Source of the DNA: an uncultured Acidimicrobiales bacterium
GTDB taxonomy: Bacteria > Actinomycetota > Acidimicrobiia > Acidimicrobiales > CADCSY01
Length of the DNA stretch: 64,000 nt
Direction of reading: 5' to 3'
Assembly (NCBI GenBank): GCA_902805555.1
Contig: CADCSY010000120.1
Location: 23,572-87,571 of the forward strand
The notes under the pieces were generated by a model. It saw only the letters and a program-made list of their open reading frames with translations. It had not been told where the DNA came from and did no database searches. Shown here piece by piece: positions 28,422 through 37,345 of this stretch. The translations under genes and the position numbers were made by a program. Every line of letters begins with the position of its first letter. Position 1 is the stretch's first letter.

Positions 28422-28624
28422 TGCTGCGGTTCCTCACCCGCTACGGCACCACGAGGGGCCTGCTCGGGGGCTCCCGGGCGTGGACGGTGGTGGCGGTCCT
28501 CGGATGGTCGCTCCGCCTCCTCACGCGCAACCGGGGGTCCGAGCCGAAGGTGGTGTACTCCGAGGTGCTCCGACCCGGGGAGATCCTCGAGATCCGCCAC
28601 CTGCCCGAACCGCCCACTCGCTGA
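28421..28624 (+). CDS. Small protein with one hydrophobic segment, function unknown
   Basis: 67 residues. A hydrophobic stretch near 20-34 (AWTVVAVLGWSLRLL), then a charged tail with YSEVLRPGEILEIRHLPEPP. One-base TGATG overlaps link it on both sides, so translation is coupled to its membrane-protein neighbour and to the tRNA methyltransferase. No family recognised. Confidence 0.6.
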   Translation: MLRFLTRYGTTRGLLGGSRAWTVVAVLGWSLRLLTRNRGSEPKVVYSEVLRPGEILEIRHLPEPPTR

Positions 28625-29436
28625 TGTTCCGGCCGCTCGCCGTCGGGGAGCGGGTCATCGTCGTCGACGCCAAGGGCCGCCAGCACCTGGTGACCCTCCT
28701 CGAGGACGGGGAGTTCCACACCCACGCGGGCTTCATCCCCCACCGCGCGTTCATCGGCGAGGAGGAGGGCGTCACCGTGCGGACGGCGGTCGGCGCCCGC
28801 TACACGGCCATGCGCCCGACGATCAGCGACGTCGTGTTCCGCATGCCGCGGGGGGCGCAGGTCATCTACCCGAAGGACCTCGGCCCGATCATGATCATGG
28901 CCGACATCCACCCGGGGGTCCGGGTGCTGGAGGCGGGGGTCGGCAGCGGCGCCCTCTCGATGACGATGGTCCGGGCGGGGGCCGACGTGGTCGGCTACGA
29001 GATCCGGGAGGACTTCGCGGCTCGCGCTCGGAGCAACGTCGCCGCGCTCGTGGGCGAGGCGACGGCCGCCGAGCGCTACCGCGTCGAGGTGCGCGACGTC
29101 TACGAGGGGATCGACGAGGTCGGCCTCGACGCCGTCCTGCTCGACCTGCCCGAACCCTGGCACGTGGTGCCACACGCCGAGGCGGCCCTCCGGGGCGGGG
29201 GGACCCTCGTCGCCTACAACCCGTCGATCACCCAGGCCGCCCAGCTGCGGGAGGCCATGGTCGGCAGCGGGTTCGAGCTCGCGGAGACGGTGGAGTTCCT
29301 CCGCCGGACCTGGCACGTCGAGGGTCAGGCGGTGCGGCCGGACCACCGGATGGTCGCCCACACCGGCTTCCTCACCTCGGCCAGGCTCCTCGGGCCGGTT
29401 CCGGGGGGCCTGCGACCCGCCCGACTCCAGCGTTGA
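28624..29436 (+). CDS. trmI: tRNA (adenine-N1-)-methyltransferase, TrmI family
   Basis: 270 residues. SAM-dependent enzyme that makes m1A58 in the T-loop of tRNA. The N-terminal beta-domain contains HTHAGFIPH, and PRGAQVIYPKDLGPIMIMAD precedes SAM motif I (RVLEAGVGSGALSM). The catalytic-loop region reads DAVLLDLPEPW. ATG start overlaps the upstream stop, and a TTGA overlap joins it to the MarP-like protease. The mycobacterial homologue is a tetramer. Confidence 0.93.
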   Translation: MFRPLAVGERVIVVDAKGRQHLVTLLEDGEFHTHAGFIPHRAFIGEEEGVTVRTAVGARYTAMRPTISDVVFRMPRGAQVIYPKDLGPIMIMADIHPGVRVLEAGVGSGALSMTMVRAGADVVGYEIREDFAARARSNVAALVGEATAAERYRVEVRDVYEGIDEVGLDAVLLDLPEPWHVVPHAEAALRGGGTLVAYNPSITQAAQLREAMVGSGFELAETVEFLRRTWHVEGQAVRPDHRMVAHTGFLTSARLLGPVPGGLRPARLQR

Positions 29437-30596
29437 ACCTCCTCGACCTCGCCATCCTCCTCTTCGCCGCCTCCGCGGCCGTCGGCGGTCACCGGCTCGG
29501 GTTGGTCGCACGCAGCCTCTCCTGGGCCGGGCTCGTCCTCGGCCTCGTCCTCGGCGCCCGCATCCTCCCGGCGGTGGTCGAGCGCCTCGGCCCCGCAGCG
29601 CCGACGAGCCGGTTCCTGGTGGCGGTCGGCACGCTCCTCGGGAGCGCCCTCGTGGGTCAGGCGCTCGGGCTGGTGGTGGGGAGGAGGGCACACGTGGCGC
29701 TGCCGGCGGCGGGCCGCCCGATCGACCGCCTCGGCGGGGCGCTCGCCGGCATCGTCGGCGTCCTCGTCGGCGTGTGGCTCCTGCTGCCCACCATGGCCGA
29801 CGTCCCGGGGGTCGCCTCCCGCCTGGCGCGGGGGTCGCGCGTCGCCCGCGCCGTCGACGAGGCGGCCCCTGCGCCGCCCGACACCCTCCAGGCGCTGCGC
29901 CGGCTTGTCGGGGAGGGGTCGTTCCCCCAGGTGTTCTCCACGCTCCGGCCCGCCCCCGAGGTGGGGCTGCCGCCAGGTGACGCCGGGGTCCCCGCGTCGG
30001 TGGTGGCTCGCACGAGTGCCGCCACGGTGCGGATCGAGGGACGGGCCTGCGACCGCATCCAGGAGGGCAGCGGCTTCGTCGCCGAACCCGGCGTCGTCGT
30101 GACCAACGCCCACGTCGTGGCCGGGGAGGCGGCCACGGACGCCGTCCGGCCCGACGGGTCGAGGGTCGCGGCCACCGTGGTCCACTTCGACCCGGACCGG
30201 GACCTCGCCGTGCTGGCCGTGCCCGAGGTGGCCGCTGCACCGCTGCCGATCGGGGACGTCGAGGTCGGAGGGACGGGCGTCGTGCTCGGCCACCCGGGGG
30301 GCGGCCCGCTCGAGGCGTCACCGTTCGCCGTGCAGGAGGAGGTGCAAGCCGTGGGCCGCGACCTCTACGACGACCACGACACCCGGCGACGGGTGCTGGT
30401 CCTGGCCAGCGACCTCGCCCCGGGCGACTCGGGTGCTCCCGCCGTGGACGCCGGCGGGAGCGTGGTCGGCGTCGCCTTCGCCATCGCCCCCGACCGGCCG
30501 GGGACGGCCTACGCGCTCACGACCGACGAGCTGCGAGCAGCCCTGGACGCGCCGAGGGCGGCACGCGGGGTGGACACCGGTCCGTGCCTGTCGTGA
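29433..30596 (+). CDS. marP: MarP-like membrane serine protease (CvpA domain + trypsin fold)
   Basis: 387 residues. The N-terminal CvpA-like domain has four hydrophobic helices within residues 1-120. The periplasmic trypsin-like domain has catalytic His227 (TNAHVV), Asp257 (DRDLAVL) and Ser333 (GDSGAP). Cys206 before the protease and Cys385 in the last five residues correspond, allowing for small offsets, to the disulfide pair known in Mycobacterium tuberculosis MarP, the acid-resistance protease. TTG start inside the trmI stop. Target in this organism unknown; peptidoglycan-related cleavage is inferred from MarP. Confidence 0.9.
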   Translation: MNLLDLAILLFAASAAVGGHRLGLVARSLSWAGLVLGLVLGARILPAVVERLGPAAPTSRFLVAVGTLLGSALVGQALGLVVGRRAHVALPAAGRPIDRLGGALAGIVGVLVGVWLLLPTMADVPGVASRLARGSRVARAVDEAAPAPPDTLQALRRLVGEGSFPQVFSTLRPAPEVGLPPGDAGVPASVVARTSAATVRIEGRACDRIQEGSGFVAEPGVVVTNAHVVAGEAATDAVRPDGSRVAATVVHFDPDRDLAVLAVPEVAAAPLPIGDVEVGGTGVVLGHPGGGPLEASPFAVQEEVQAVGRDLYDDHDTRRRVLVLASDLAPGDSGAPAVDAGGSVVGVAFAIAPDRPGTAYALTTDELRAALDAPRAARGVDTGPCLS

Positions 30597-30597
30597 T

Positions 30598-30618
30598 CCG
30601 GGCCGCCGAGCGGCCCGG
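30598..30618. terminator. Hairpin between convergent marP and ferredoxin genes
   Basis: Perfect 9-bp stem CCGGGCCGC / GCGGCCCGG with a CGA loop, located just after the protease stop and before the ferredoxin stop. It could terminate both transcripts. No U-tract. Confidence 0.55.
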
Positions 30619-30620
30619 GC

Positions 30621-30854
30621 TCACGGCTCGATGAAGATGCACTCCCCGGGGCACTCCTCGGCCGACTCGACGACGGCGTCGGTGTACTTGTCGTCGAAGT
30701 TGGCCATGCCCTCGGCGCCCCCGGGATCCGAGAACACCTTGCTGCCCTCCTTGACGTAGGCCAGCCCGTCGTCGAGCAGCGTGAACACGTCGGGGGCGAT
30801 CTCCTCGCAGAGCCCGTCGCCGGTGCAGAGATCCTGGTCGATCCAGACCTTCAT
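30621..30854 (-). CDS. Small ferredoxin, [3Fe-4S]-type cysteine pattern
   Basis: 77-residue electron carrier. The first cluster motif is CTGDGLC, that is CxxDxxC, with Asp where a 4Fe-4S ferredoxin has Cys; the last ligand is in the [10 protein letters not shown] segment. The pattern fits the [3Fe-4S] ferredoxins that serve cytochromes P450 or other oxygenases in actinobacteria. ATG start; GGGAGG lies eight bases upstream. No P450 is nearby. The gene diverges from arc across 183 bases. Confidence 0.9.
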   Translation of the reverse strand: MKVWIDQDLCTGDGLCEEIAPDVFTLLDDGLAYVKEGSKVFSDPGGAEGMANFDDKYTDAVVESAEECPGECIFIEP

Positions 30855-30913
30855 GTGGAGCGCCTCCCTGGCGTGTCGTTCCTGTGCCGACGAGGTCGTC
30901 GGCGCGTGCTCCG

Positions 30914-30919
30914 AATTTA
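30914..30919 (-). promoter_or_regulatory. -10 box for the ferredoxin gene
   Basis: Reads TAAATT on the minus strand, about 60 bases before the ATG, in the most AT-rich part of the arc-ferredoxin gap. A -35 box is not clear. Confidence 0.4.
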
Positions 30920-31000
30920 CCCGGTCGGAGCGAGAGAAACCCAACTACCTTCGCGATCGCACCGGTGGCAGGGTGTCAGGGACGGCGGGGGGGCGCCGTG

Positions 31001-31006
31001 TAGGGT
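31001..31006 (+). promoter_or_regulatory. -10 box for arc
   Basis: TAGGGT lies 31 bases before the arc ATG. A GGAGAGG ribosome-binding site at 31022-31028 shows that arc, unlike many neighbours, has a short leader. Confidence 0.5.
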
Positions 31007-31037
31007 CCGGACCCCGGCGACGGAGAGGTGGTCGCAG

Positions 31038-32783
31038 ATGCCAGACAACGAGGGAAGCGAGCTCGACGAGCTGCGGGAGCAGGCGATGACGCTCGAGGAG
31101 GAGGTCGCCTTCCTCCGCCGCAAGCTGCAGGAGGCGCCCCGCCGCGTCCGCACGCTCGAGGAGCGGCTGCTGGAGACGAAGGGGCAGCTGTCCCAGGCCG
31201 TCACCCAGAACGAGAAGCTGACCTACACCCTCCGCGAGGCCCGCGACCACATCGCGGCGCTGCGGGAGGAGGTCGAGAAGCTCACGCAGCCGCCGGCCGC
31301 CTACGGCACGCTGCTCGGCCGCAACGACGACGGCACGGTCGACGTCTTCTCCGGCGGGCGCAAGATGCGCGTCGCCATCCACCCCGACCTCGAGGACCAG
31401 GCGCTCTCGCGGGGCCTCGAGGTCGTGCTCAACGAGTCGCTCAACGTCGTGCTGGCCCGCAGCTCGGAGCTGTCGGGCGAGGTGGTCACGCTCCGCGAGG
31501 TGCTCGACGGCGGCACCCGTGCGCTCGTGGTCGGGCGCGCCGACGAGGAGCGGGTGGTCGAGCTGGCCGACTGGTTGGTCGGCACGACCCTGCGCTCCGG
31601 CGACACCGTCCTCCTCGACCCCCGCTCGGGGCTGCTCCTGGAGCGGCTCGAGCGACCCGAGGTCGAGGAGCTCGTGCTCGAGGAGGTGCCCGACATCTCC
31701 TACGACGACGTCGGCGGCCTCGACACCCAGATCGAGATGATCATGGACGCGGTGGAGCTGCCGTTCCTCCACCAGGCGCTCTTCGCCGAGTACCGGCTGC
31801 CGGCGCCGAAGGGCATCCTGCTCTACGGGCCGCCCGGGTGCGGCAAGACCCTGATCGCCAAGGCGGTGGCCAACAGCCTGTCGAAGAAGGTGAGCGAGGT
31901 CACTGGCCGGCCCGCAGCCCGGAGCTACTTCTTGAACATCAAGGGCCCGGAGCTGCTCAACAAGTACGTGGGCGAGACCGAGCGCCAGATCCGCCAGGTG
32001 TTCCAGCGGGCTCGTGAGAAGAGCGAGGAGGGCGTCCCCGTCATCGTCTTCTTCGACGAGATGGAGAGCCTGTTCCGCACCAGGGGCACCGGCATCAGCT
32101 CGGACATGGAGTCGACCATCGTGCCGCAGCTCCTGGCCGAGATCGACGGGGTCGAGACGCTCAAGAACGTCATCGTCATCGGCGCCTCCAACCGCGAGGA
32201 CCTCATCGACCCCGCCATCCTCCGGCCGGGGCGCCTCGACGTGAAGATCAAGATCGAGCGGCCCAACGAGTCGGCGGCGACGTCGATCTTCGGCCGCTAC
32301 CTCACCGCCGACCTCCCGCTCTCGGAGGACGAGGTCGCGGGGCTCGGGGGCGGCGACCGGGACAAGGCGGTCCGGCTCATGATCGAGCGCACCGTCGAGG
32401 TGATGTACCAGACCGACGAGATGAACCAGTTCCTGGAGGTCACCTACCAGAACGGTGACAAGGAGATCATGTACTTCAAGGACTTCTCGTCGGGCGCCAT
32501 GATCGAGAACATCGTGCGCAGGGCGAAGAAGCTCGCCATCAAGCGGCTGATCGCCGGGGGGCCTCCCGGCATCAGGGTCAAGGACCTGACCGACTCGATC
32601 GCCCAGGAGTACAAGGAGCACGAGGACCTCCCGAACACCACGAACCCCGACGACTGGGCCAAGATCTCCGGCAAGAAGGGTGAGCGGATCGTCTACGTCC
32701 GCACCCTCGTCTCCCACGGGGTCGAGGCCGAGTCCGCCGGTGGGCGCTCGATCGAGCGGATGGCGACCGGCCAGTACCTGTAG
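31038..32783 (+). CDS. arc: Proteasome-associated AAA ATPase (ARC/Mpa)
   Basis: 581-residue hexameric unfoldase that recognises pupylated proteins and feeds them to the 20S core. The N-terminal coiled coil (about 8-82) binds Pup, and OB-type domains follow (about 85-205). Walker A GPPGCGKT is at 264-271 and Walker [10 protein letters not shown] at about 336-344. The C-terminus ends GQYL, the tail that docks into and opens the proteasome gate. First gene of the dop-pup-prcBA neighbourhood. ATG start with GGAGAGG. Confidence 0.97.
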   Translation: MPDNEGSELDELREQAMTLEEEVAFLRRKLQEAPRRVRTLEERLLETKGQLSQAVTQNEKLTYTLREARDHIAALREEVEKLTQPPAAYGTLLGRNDDGTVDVFSGGRKMRVAIHPDLEDQALSRGLEVVLNESLNVVLARSSELSGEVVTLREVLDGGTRALVVGRADEERVVELADWLVGTTLRSGDTVLLDPRSGLLLERLERPEVEELVLEEVPDISYDDVGGLDTQIEMIMDAVELPFLHQALFAEYRLPAPKGILLYGPPGCGKTLIAKAVANSLSKKVSEVTGRPAARSYFLNIKGPELLNKYVGETERQIRQVFQRAREKSEEGVPVIVFFDEMESLFRTRGTGISSDMESTIVPQLLAEIDGVETLKNVIVIGASNREDLIDPAILRPGRLDVKIKIERPNESAATSIFGRYLTADLPLSEDEVAGLGGGDRDKAVRLMIERTVEVMYQTDEMNQFLEVTYQNGDKEIMYFKDFSSGAMIENIVRRAKKLAIKRLIAGGPPGIRVKDLTDSIAQEYKEHEDLPNTTNPDDWAKISGKKGERIVYVRTLVSHGVEAESAGGRSIERMATGQYL

Positions 32784-32846
32784 GTCGACCCTCGCACCCA
32801 CCCGTCGCGTCCCCCGCCTGGCCGCCGGTTGTCGCAGACCCACGGG

Positions 32847-32852
32847 TAGGGT
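32847..32852 (+). promoter_or_regulatory. -10 box of a probable leaderless dop promoter
   Basis: TAGGGT ends six bases before the GTG at 32859, in the 75-base gap after arc. Confidence 0.5.
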
Positions 32853-32858
32853 CGATCC

Positions 32859-34346
32859 GTGGCCATCAGGAAGGTGTGCGGCGTCGAGACGGAGTACGGC
32901 ATCGTGCTCCGTGGCGGGGGGGAGTCCAACCCCATCGCGGCGTCCTCCCTGCTCATCAACGCCTACGTCTCCTCGTTGCAGCGCAACGTGGGGTGGGACT
33001 TCGAGGACGAGTCCCCCGGGACCGACGCCCGCGGCTTCCAGGCCGAGGGCTCGATGCCGCCCGAGGTCGAGACCCACCTCGTCAACGCCGTGCTGACCAA
33101 CGGGGCCAGGTACTACGTCGACCACGCCCACCCCGAGTGCTCCACGCCGGAGTGCAGCGATGCCCGCGAGGTGGCGGTGTGGGACCGGGCCGCCGAGCAG
33201 ATCCTCGTCCAGTCCATGGCCGCCGCCGGGGCGATCCTCCCCGCCGGCCAGGAGCTCGTCGTCCACAAGAACAACAGCGACGGGAAGGGCAACAGCTACG
33301 GCTGCCACGAGAACTACCTGATGGACCGGGCGGTGCCGTTCAGCCGGATCGTCAACGGGATCATGCCGTTCTTCGTGACCCGGCAGCTGTTCACCGGCGC
33401 CGGCAAGGTCGGGACCGAGGCGGTCGGCCTCACGACGTCTGACGTGCCGTTCCAGCTGAGCTCCCGGGCCGACTTCTTCGAGGAGGAGGTCGGGCTGGAG
33501 ACGACGCTCAAGCGGCCCCTGGTCAACACCCGGGACGAGCCCCACTGCGACGCGCAGAAGTACCGCCGCCTCCACGTCATCGTCGGCGACGCCAACATGT
33601 CCGAGGTCGCCACCTACCTCAAGGTGGGCACCACCGCCATCGTCCTCGCGATGATCGAGGACGACGAGCTGCAGCGCGACCTGTCGCTCATGAACCCCGT
33701 CGCCGCGCTCCGCCGGGTCTCGTACGACCTGTCGCTCGGCCTCGTGCTCGACCTCGCCGACCACACCCGCATGACGGCCCTCGACCTGCAGTGGCAGTAC
33801 CTCGGCTACGCGAAGAAGTGGGCGGAGAGCCGGGGCCTCGAGTCCGTCGGCGAGGAGGTCGGCGCCGACGTCCTCCAGCGCTGGGAGGCGACCCTCGAGG
33901 CGCTCGAGACCGACCCCGCCTCGCTGGCCACGACCGTGGACTGGGTGGCGAAGCGGTCGCTGCTCAGCGCCTACGCCGAGCGGGACGGCCTGGCCTGGGA
34001 CTCACCGAAGCTGAAGGCGCTCGACCTGCAGTACCACGACCTCCGACCCGGCCGCTGCCTCGCTGCCCGCCTCGGGCTCGAGCGCATCAGCAGCGACGAC
34101 GAGGTGGCACGGGCGGTCACCGAGCCGCCCACCACCACACGGGCCTACTTCCGCGGCAAGTGCCTGCAGCGCTTCGCCAGCAGCATCGTCGCCGCCAACT
34201 GGGACTCGCTGGTGTTCGACATCGGCGGGGATCCCCTCCGCCGGGTGCCGATGATGGAACCGTTGAAGGGCACGGCCGCCATGGTCGATGACCTGTTGGA
34301 CAGCTGTGCGACCCCGGCCGAGCTCCTCGACCGGTTGGGCGCCTAG
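32859..34346 (+). CDS. dop: Deamidase/depupylase of Pup (Dop)
   Basis: 495-residue carboxylate-amine-ligase-like enzyme that deamidates the C-terminal Gln of Pup and also removes Pup from substrates. GVETEYGI at 8-15 is the ATP-site start. The probable catalytic Asp88 lies in YYVDHAHPE. The extra loop between about 43 and 70 (WDFEDESPGTDARGF), the Dop-loop, distinguishes it from the ligase PafA. Pup follows 18 bases later and ends in Gln, so this Dop must process it. Confidence 0.96.
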   Translation: MAIRKVCGVETEYGIVLRGGGESNPIAASSLLINAYVSSLQRNVGWDFEDESPGTDARGFQAEGSMPPEVETHLVNAVLTNGARYYVDHAHPECSTPECSDAREVAVWDRAAEQILVQSMAAAGAILPAGQELVVHKNNSDGKGNSYGCHENYLMDRAVPFSRIVNGIMPFFVTRQLFTGAGKVGTEAVGLTTSDVPFQLSSRADFFEEEVGLETTLKRPLVNTRDEPHCDAQKYRRLHVIVGDANMSEVATYLKVGTTAIVLAMIEDDELQRDLSLMNPVAALRRVSYDLSLGLVLDLADHTRMTALDLQWQYLGYAKKWAESRGLESVGEEVGADVLQRWEATLEALETDPASLATTVDWVAKRSLLSAYAERDGLAWDSPKLKALDLQYHDLRPGRCLAARLGLERISSDDEVARAVTEPPTTTRAYFRGKCLQRFASSIVAANWDSLVFDIGGDPLRRVPMMEPLKGTAAMVDDLLDSCATPAELLDRLGA

Positions 34347-34364
34347 GACAAAGGGAGGCACACG

Positions 34365-34562
34365 ATGCCCGAGCGTGAGCAGATCAAGCGAGAAGCACCG
34401 GCCCGGAAGGAGGCCGAGACCGTCGAGGAGGTCCCGGCCGGGTCCGAGAAGGGTGAGAAGCTGAAGGCCGAGATGGACGACCTCCTCGACGAGATCGACG
34501 AGGTGCTCGAGTCGAACTCGGAGGACTTCGTGCGGGGCTACGTCCAGAAGGGCGGCCAGTAG
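34365..34562 (+). CDS. pup: Prokaryotic ubiquitin-like protein Pup
   Basis: 65 residues, intrinsically disordered and acidic. The C-terminal half (EKLKAEMDDLLDEIDEVLES) forms the helix that binds the Arc coiled coil. The end is YVQKGGQ: GGQ needs deamidation by Dop to GGE before PafA can ligate it to lysines. GGGAGG lies about eight bases before the ATG. Confidence 0.97.
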   Translation: MPEREQIKREAPARKEAETVEEVPAGSEKGEKLKAEMDDLLDEIDEVLESNSEDFVRGYVQKGGQ

Positions 34563-34644
34563 CGGTCGCCCGCTCGCCCGGACAGCCCCGCCCGTCCAGG
34601 CCGGAGCTCGGGTTCGACAGGACGAGCGCCGTCCGGCGCCCCGG

Positions 34645-36156
34645 TCAGCGGCTGCGCCGCCGTGCCGGGGGAGGCTGCTGGCCGGCCCTCGCTGCGAGCT
34701 CTGCCCTCGTCCGTGCCGGGGCGTTGGCCCCACTGCGGCCGGGACCGGCCTTGGTGCCGGTGCGACCGCCGCCGTTACGGGGCGCCTGGCCCCGGCCACC
34801 TGGACGGGCCTGGCGGGCCGGCTCGACCGGCGCCGGCGGGGGCTCGACGTAGGGGGCGGCCGGTCCGGCCAGCGCCGTGATCTCCGTTGCGCCCGGGCGC
34901 ACCGTCACCGTGGTCGGGTTGATGCCGGCCTGCTTGGCCAGCACCCGGACGTCCCTCGACTGCTCGGGGAGGGCGAGGGTGACCACGGTCCCGCCTGCGC
35001 CGGCGCGGGCGGTGCGACCGGAGCGGTGCAGGTACGCCTTGTGCTCGGTGGGCGGGTCGACGTGCACGACGAGCTCGATGTCGTCGACGTGGATGCCGCG
35101 TGCCGCGATGTCGGTGGCGACGAGCACCCGGGCCGAGCCGTCGGTGAACGCCGACAGGTTCCGCTCGCGCATCCCCTGGCTCAGGTTCCCGTGCAGGTCG
35201 ACGGCGGGGATGCCGGCGGCGGTCAGCTGCTTGGCCAGCTTCTTCGCCGTGTGCTTGGTCCGCATGAAGAGCAGGCTGCGTCCCTCTCCGGCAGCCAGCT
35301 CGTGGACGACGGCGGGCTTGTCGGCGGCGCTCACCGAGAAGACGTGGTGGGTCATGGTCGAGACGGGGGAGACGGCTGGGTCGACGGAGTGGGTGGTCGG
35401 CCGGTCGAGGTAGCGCCGGACGAGCACGTCGACGCCGTTGTCCAGCGTCGCCGAGAAGAGCATGCGCTGACCCACCTCGGGCGTGCGGTCGAGCAGTCGC
35501 TTGACCGCCGGGAGGAAGCCGAGGTCGGCCATGTGGTCGGCCTCGTCCAGCACGGTGATCTCGACCGCCGACAGGTCGCAGTGCCCCTGCCCGATGAGGT
35601 CCTCGAGCCGTCCCGGACAGGCGATGAGCACGTCGACGCCGCGCGACAGCGCCCGCACCTGCGGGTTCTGCCCGACGCCGCCGAACACCACGGTGGCGGT
35701 CAGCCCGACGGCGCTCGCCAGCGGCTCCACGACCGCCAGCACCTGGTTGGCGAGCTCGCGGGTGGGGACGAGGACGAGCGCACGTGCTTGGCGAGGACGG
35801 CGGGCGCCCCCGGCCAGCCGGGCCACGAGGGGGAGGCCGAAGGCGAGCGTCTTGCCGCTCCCGGTGCGCCCCCGACCGAGCACGTCCCGCCCGGCGAGCG
35901 TGTCGGGCAACGTGGCCGCCTGGATCGGGAACGGGGCGTCGATGCCCTGGGCGGTGAGCGCCGCGACCAGCACGGCGGGGACGCCGAGGTCGGCGAAAGA
36001 GCGTCCGGGCACCTCCACCGGCGGCGTGACGGGCTCGGGGCCCGCGGCGGGGGATGCGGGCGCCTCGGACTGCGTCGAGGATGCGGCGGCGGGGCGGTTG
36101 GCGGCGGGCGCGCCGCTCGGACGGCGCCGGCGGCGCGTGTGGTCGGACGTGCTCAT
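34645..36156 (-). CDS. DEAD-box RNA helicase
   Basis: 503 residues. RecA-like core with the Q-motif region FPIQAATLP, motif I RTGSGKT (97-103), PTRELANQ, GGVGQNPQ, DEAD in VLDEADHMADLGF, SAT, ATDIAARGIHVDD and HRSGRTARAG. The basic, Gly/Pro/Arg-rich tail (from about 440) resembles RNA-annealing tails of cold-shock helicases. It lies on the opposite strand between pup and prcB. ATG at 36156; a minus-strand TACGAT box at 36255-36260 would give a roughly 90-base leader, unusual here and consistent with post-transcriptional or cold control. Confidence 0.93.
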   Translation of the reverse strand: MSTSDHTRRRRRPSGAPAANRPAAASSTQSEAPASPAAGPEPVTPPVEVPGRSFADLGVPAVLVAALTAQGIDAPFPIQAATLPDTLAGRDVLGRGRTGSGKTLAFGLPLVARLAGGARRPRQARALVLVPTRELANQVLAVVEPLASAVGLTATVVFGGVGQNPQVRALSRGVDVLIACPGRLEDLIGQGHCDLSAVEITVLDEADHMADLGFLPAVKRLLDRTPEVGQRMLFSATLDNGVDVLVRRYLDRPTTHSVDPAVSPVSTMTHHVFSVSAADKPAVVHELAAGEGRSLLFMRTKHTAKKLAKQLTAAGIPAVDLHGNLSQGMRERNLSAFTDGSARVLVATDIAARGIHVDDIELVVHVDPPTEHKAYLHRSGRTARAGAGGTVVTLALPEQSRDVRVLAKQAGINPTTVTVRPGATEITALAGPAAPYVEPPPAPVEPARQARPGGRGQAPRNGGGRTGTKAGPGRSGANAPARTRAELAARAGQQPPPARRRSR

Positions 36157-36386
36157 CGAAAGGTGTTCCTTGCGCTTGGGGGATCGCCGCCGCGGTGCGG
36201 CTGGCAGCGCAGGTCGATGCCCACGCACGGCTCGCGACGAGGCGAACGCCCCCCATCGTACGGGTTCGGCCGGGCGCTGCGGTGGAGCCGCCCACCACCG
36301 CCGTCCGGACCGGCCGTGGCCTCGACGAGTGGGGTCTGTCATCGCCTCGGCTCCGGCGGCGGGGAATGGGGGTGGCAGCCCGGAGA

Positions 36387-36392
36387 TAGCCT
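36387..36392 (+). promoter_or_regulatory. -10 box for prcB
   Basis: TAGCCT ends eight bases before the prcB ATG at 36401. A CCGGAG element lies between them, so either a leaderless or a very short-leader message is possible. The 244-base gap with the helicase holds nothing else I can name. Confidence 0.45.
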
Positions 36393-36400
36393 CCGGAGCC

Positions 36401-37231
36401 ATGACCTTCCCGCTCTACCGTCCGGGGGACGACCCGGGGCCCAGCTTCGCGGAGCTCCTGCGCCGGACCGGTTCGGTTCCCGCCGTCCCCGCGGCATCGG
36501 TCGGGGGCGTCACCCACGGGACGACCGTCGTGGCCATCCGCTTCGCAGAGGGTGTGGTGATGGCGGGCGACCGACGTGCCACCTCGGGGAACCTCATCAG
36601 CCACCGCACGATGGAGAAGGTGTTCCCCGCCGACCGCCACTCGGGGGTGGCGATCGCAGGGGCGGCGGGCCCGGCGATGGACATGGTCAGGCTCTTCCAG
36701 CTCCAGCTCGAGCACTACGAGAAGGTCGAGGGCGTCGAGCTGAGCCTCGAGGGCAAGGCGAACCAGCTGTCGGGGATGGTGCGCAACCACCTGCCGGCAG
36801 CGATGCAGGGCCTCGCCGTGGTGCCGCTCTTCGCCGGCTACGACACCCGCCGCCGCGCCGGGAGGCTGTTCCAGTACGACGTCACCGGGGGCCGCTACGA
36901 GGAGTCGGGCTTCGCCACCACCGGCTCGGGCAGCCTCCACGCCGGCACCGTCATCAAGATGGGCTACCAGGACGACCTCGATCGGGGCGCGTCGCTCGAC
37001 CTCGCGATCTCGGCCCTGTTCAACGCCGCCGACGAGGACTCCGCGACAGGTGGCCCCGACCTGGTGCGGGGCATCTACCCGACCATGGCGACCATCACCG
37101 GGGAGGGCTTCACAAAGGTCGAAGAGGACGAGATCGCCGAGCGCTTCGCCGCACTCGTCGGTCGGCTCTCGACCCCGGACAGCACCACCGCTGCCGGCGC
37201 CGCGCCGAGCATCGGAGGTCTCCTGACATGA
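36401..37231 (+). CDS. prcB: 20S proteasome beta subunit (PrcB)
   Basis: 276-residue catalytic subunit. A 40-residue propeptide is followed by HGTTVVAIRF; autocleavage would expose Thr41, the N-terminal nucleophile. GVVMAGDRRATSGNLI and the catalytic-site Lys/Asp environment match the family. Its TGA stop overlaps the ATG of a 20-codon mini-ORF that belongs to a tandem repeat separating it from prcA, rather than overlapping prcA directly. Confidence 0.97.
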   Translation: MTFPLYRPGDDPGPSFAELLRRTGSVPAVPAASVGGVTHGTTVVAIRFAEGVVMAGDRRATSGNLISHRTMEKVFPADRHSGVAIAGAAGPAMDMVRLFQLQLEHYEKVEGVELSLEGKANQLSGMVRNHLPAAMQGLAVVPLFAGYDTRRRAGRLFQYDVTGGRYEESGFATTGSGSLHAGTVIKMGYQDDLDRGASLDLAISALFNAADEDSATGGPDLVRGIYPTMATITGEGFTKVEEDEIAERFAALVGRLSTPDSTTAAGAAPSIGGLLT

Positions 37232-37290
37232 GCGAGCGCAGCGAGCGTGGCCCGAGCGGCCCGGCCGCAGGCCAGGAGCGGACAGCATGA
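37228..37290 (+). CDS. Coupling mini-ORF 1 (20 codons) in the 59-bp repeat
   Basis: Encodes MSERSERGPSGPAAGQERTA. ATGA overlaps connect it with prcB upstream and with mini-ORF 2 downstream. Whether the peptide has a function is unknown; it may only pass ribosomes from prcB towards prcA. Confidence 0.35.
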   Translation: MSERSERGPSGPAAGQERTA

Positions 37291-37345
37291 GCGAGCGCAG
37301 CGAGCGTGGCCCGAGCGGCCCGGCCGCAGGCCAGGAGCGGACAGC
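37228..37345 (+). repeat. Two tandem 59-bp direct repeats between prcB and prcA
   Basis: Copy 1 is 37228-37286 and copy 2 is 37287-37345. They look identical, and a third partial copy (ATGAGC) is the prcA start. Each unit begins ATGAGCGAGCGCAGCGAGCG and contains the palindrome GCGGCC-C-GGCCGC, which can form a hairpin. The unit length is not a multiple of three, so each copy shifts frame and creates a stop-start ATGA overlap. The GAGCGAGCGCAGCGAGCG motif recalls dispersed actinobacterial repeats, but I found no other full copy in this window. Confidence 0.93.

Noticed and set aside
30945-33764. 939-codon minus-strand frame across arc and dop
   Set aside because: Composition (Val/Asp/Gly/His-rich with no motif) is typical of an antisense shadow, and strong genes occupy the other strand.
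34600-34640. Possible tRNA arm (GGTTCGA near 34612)
   Set aside because: No acceptor stem, D-arm or anticodon arm can be placed around it.
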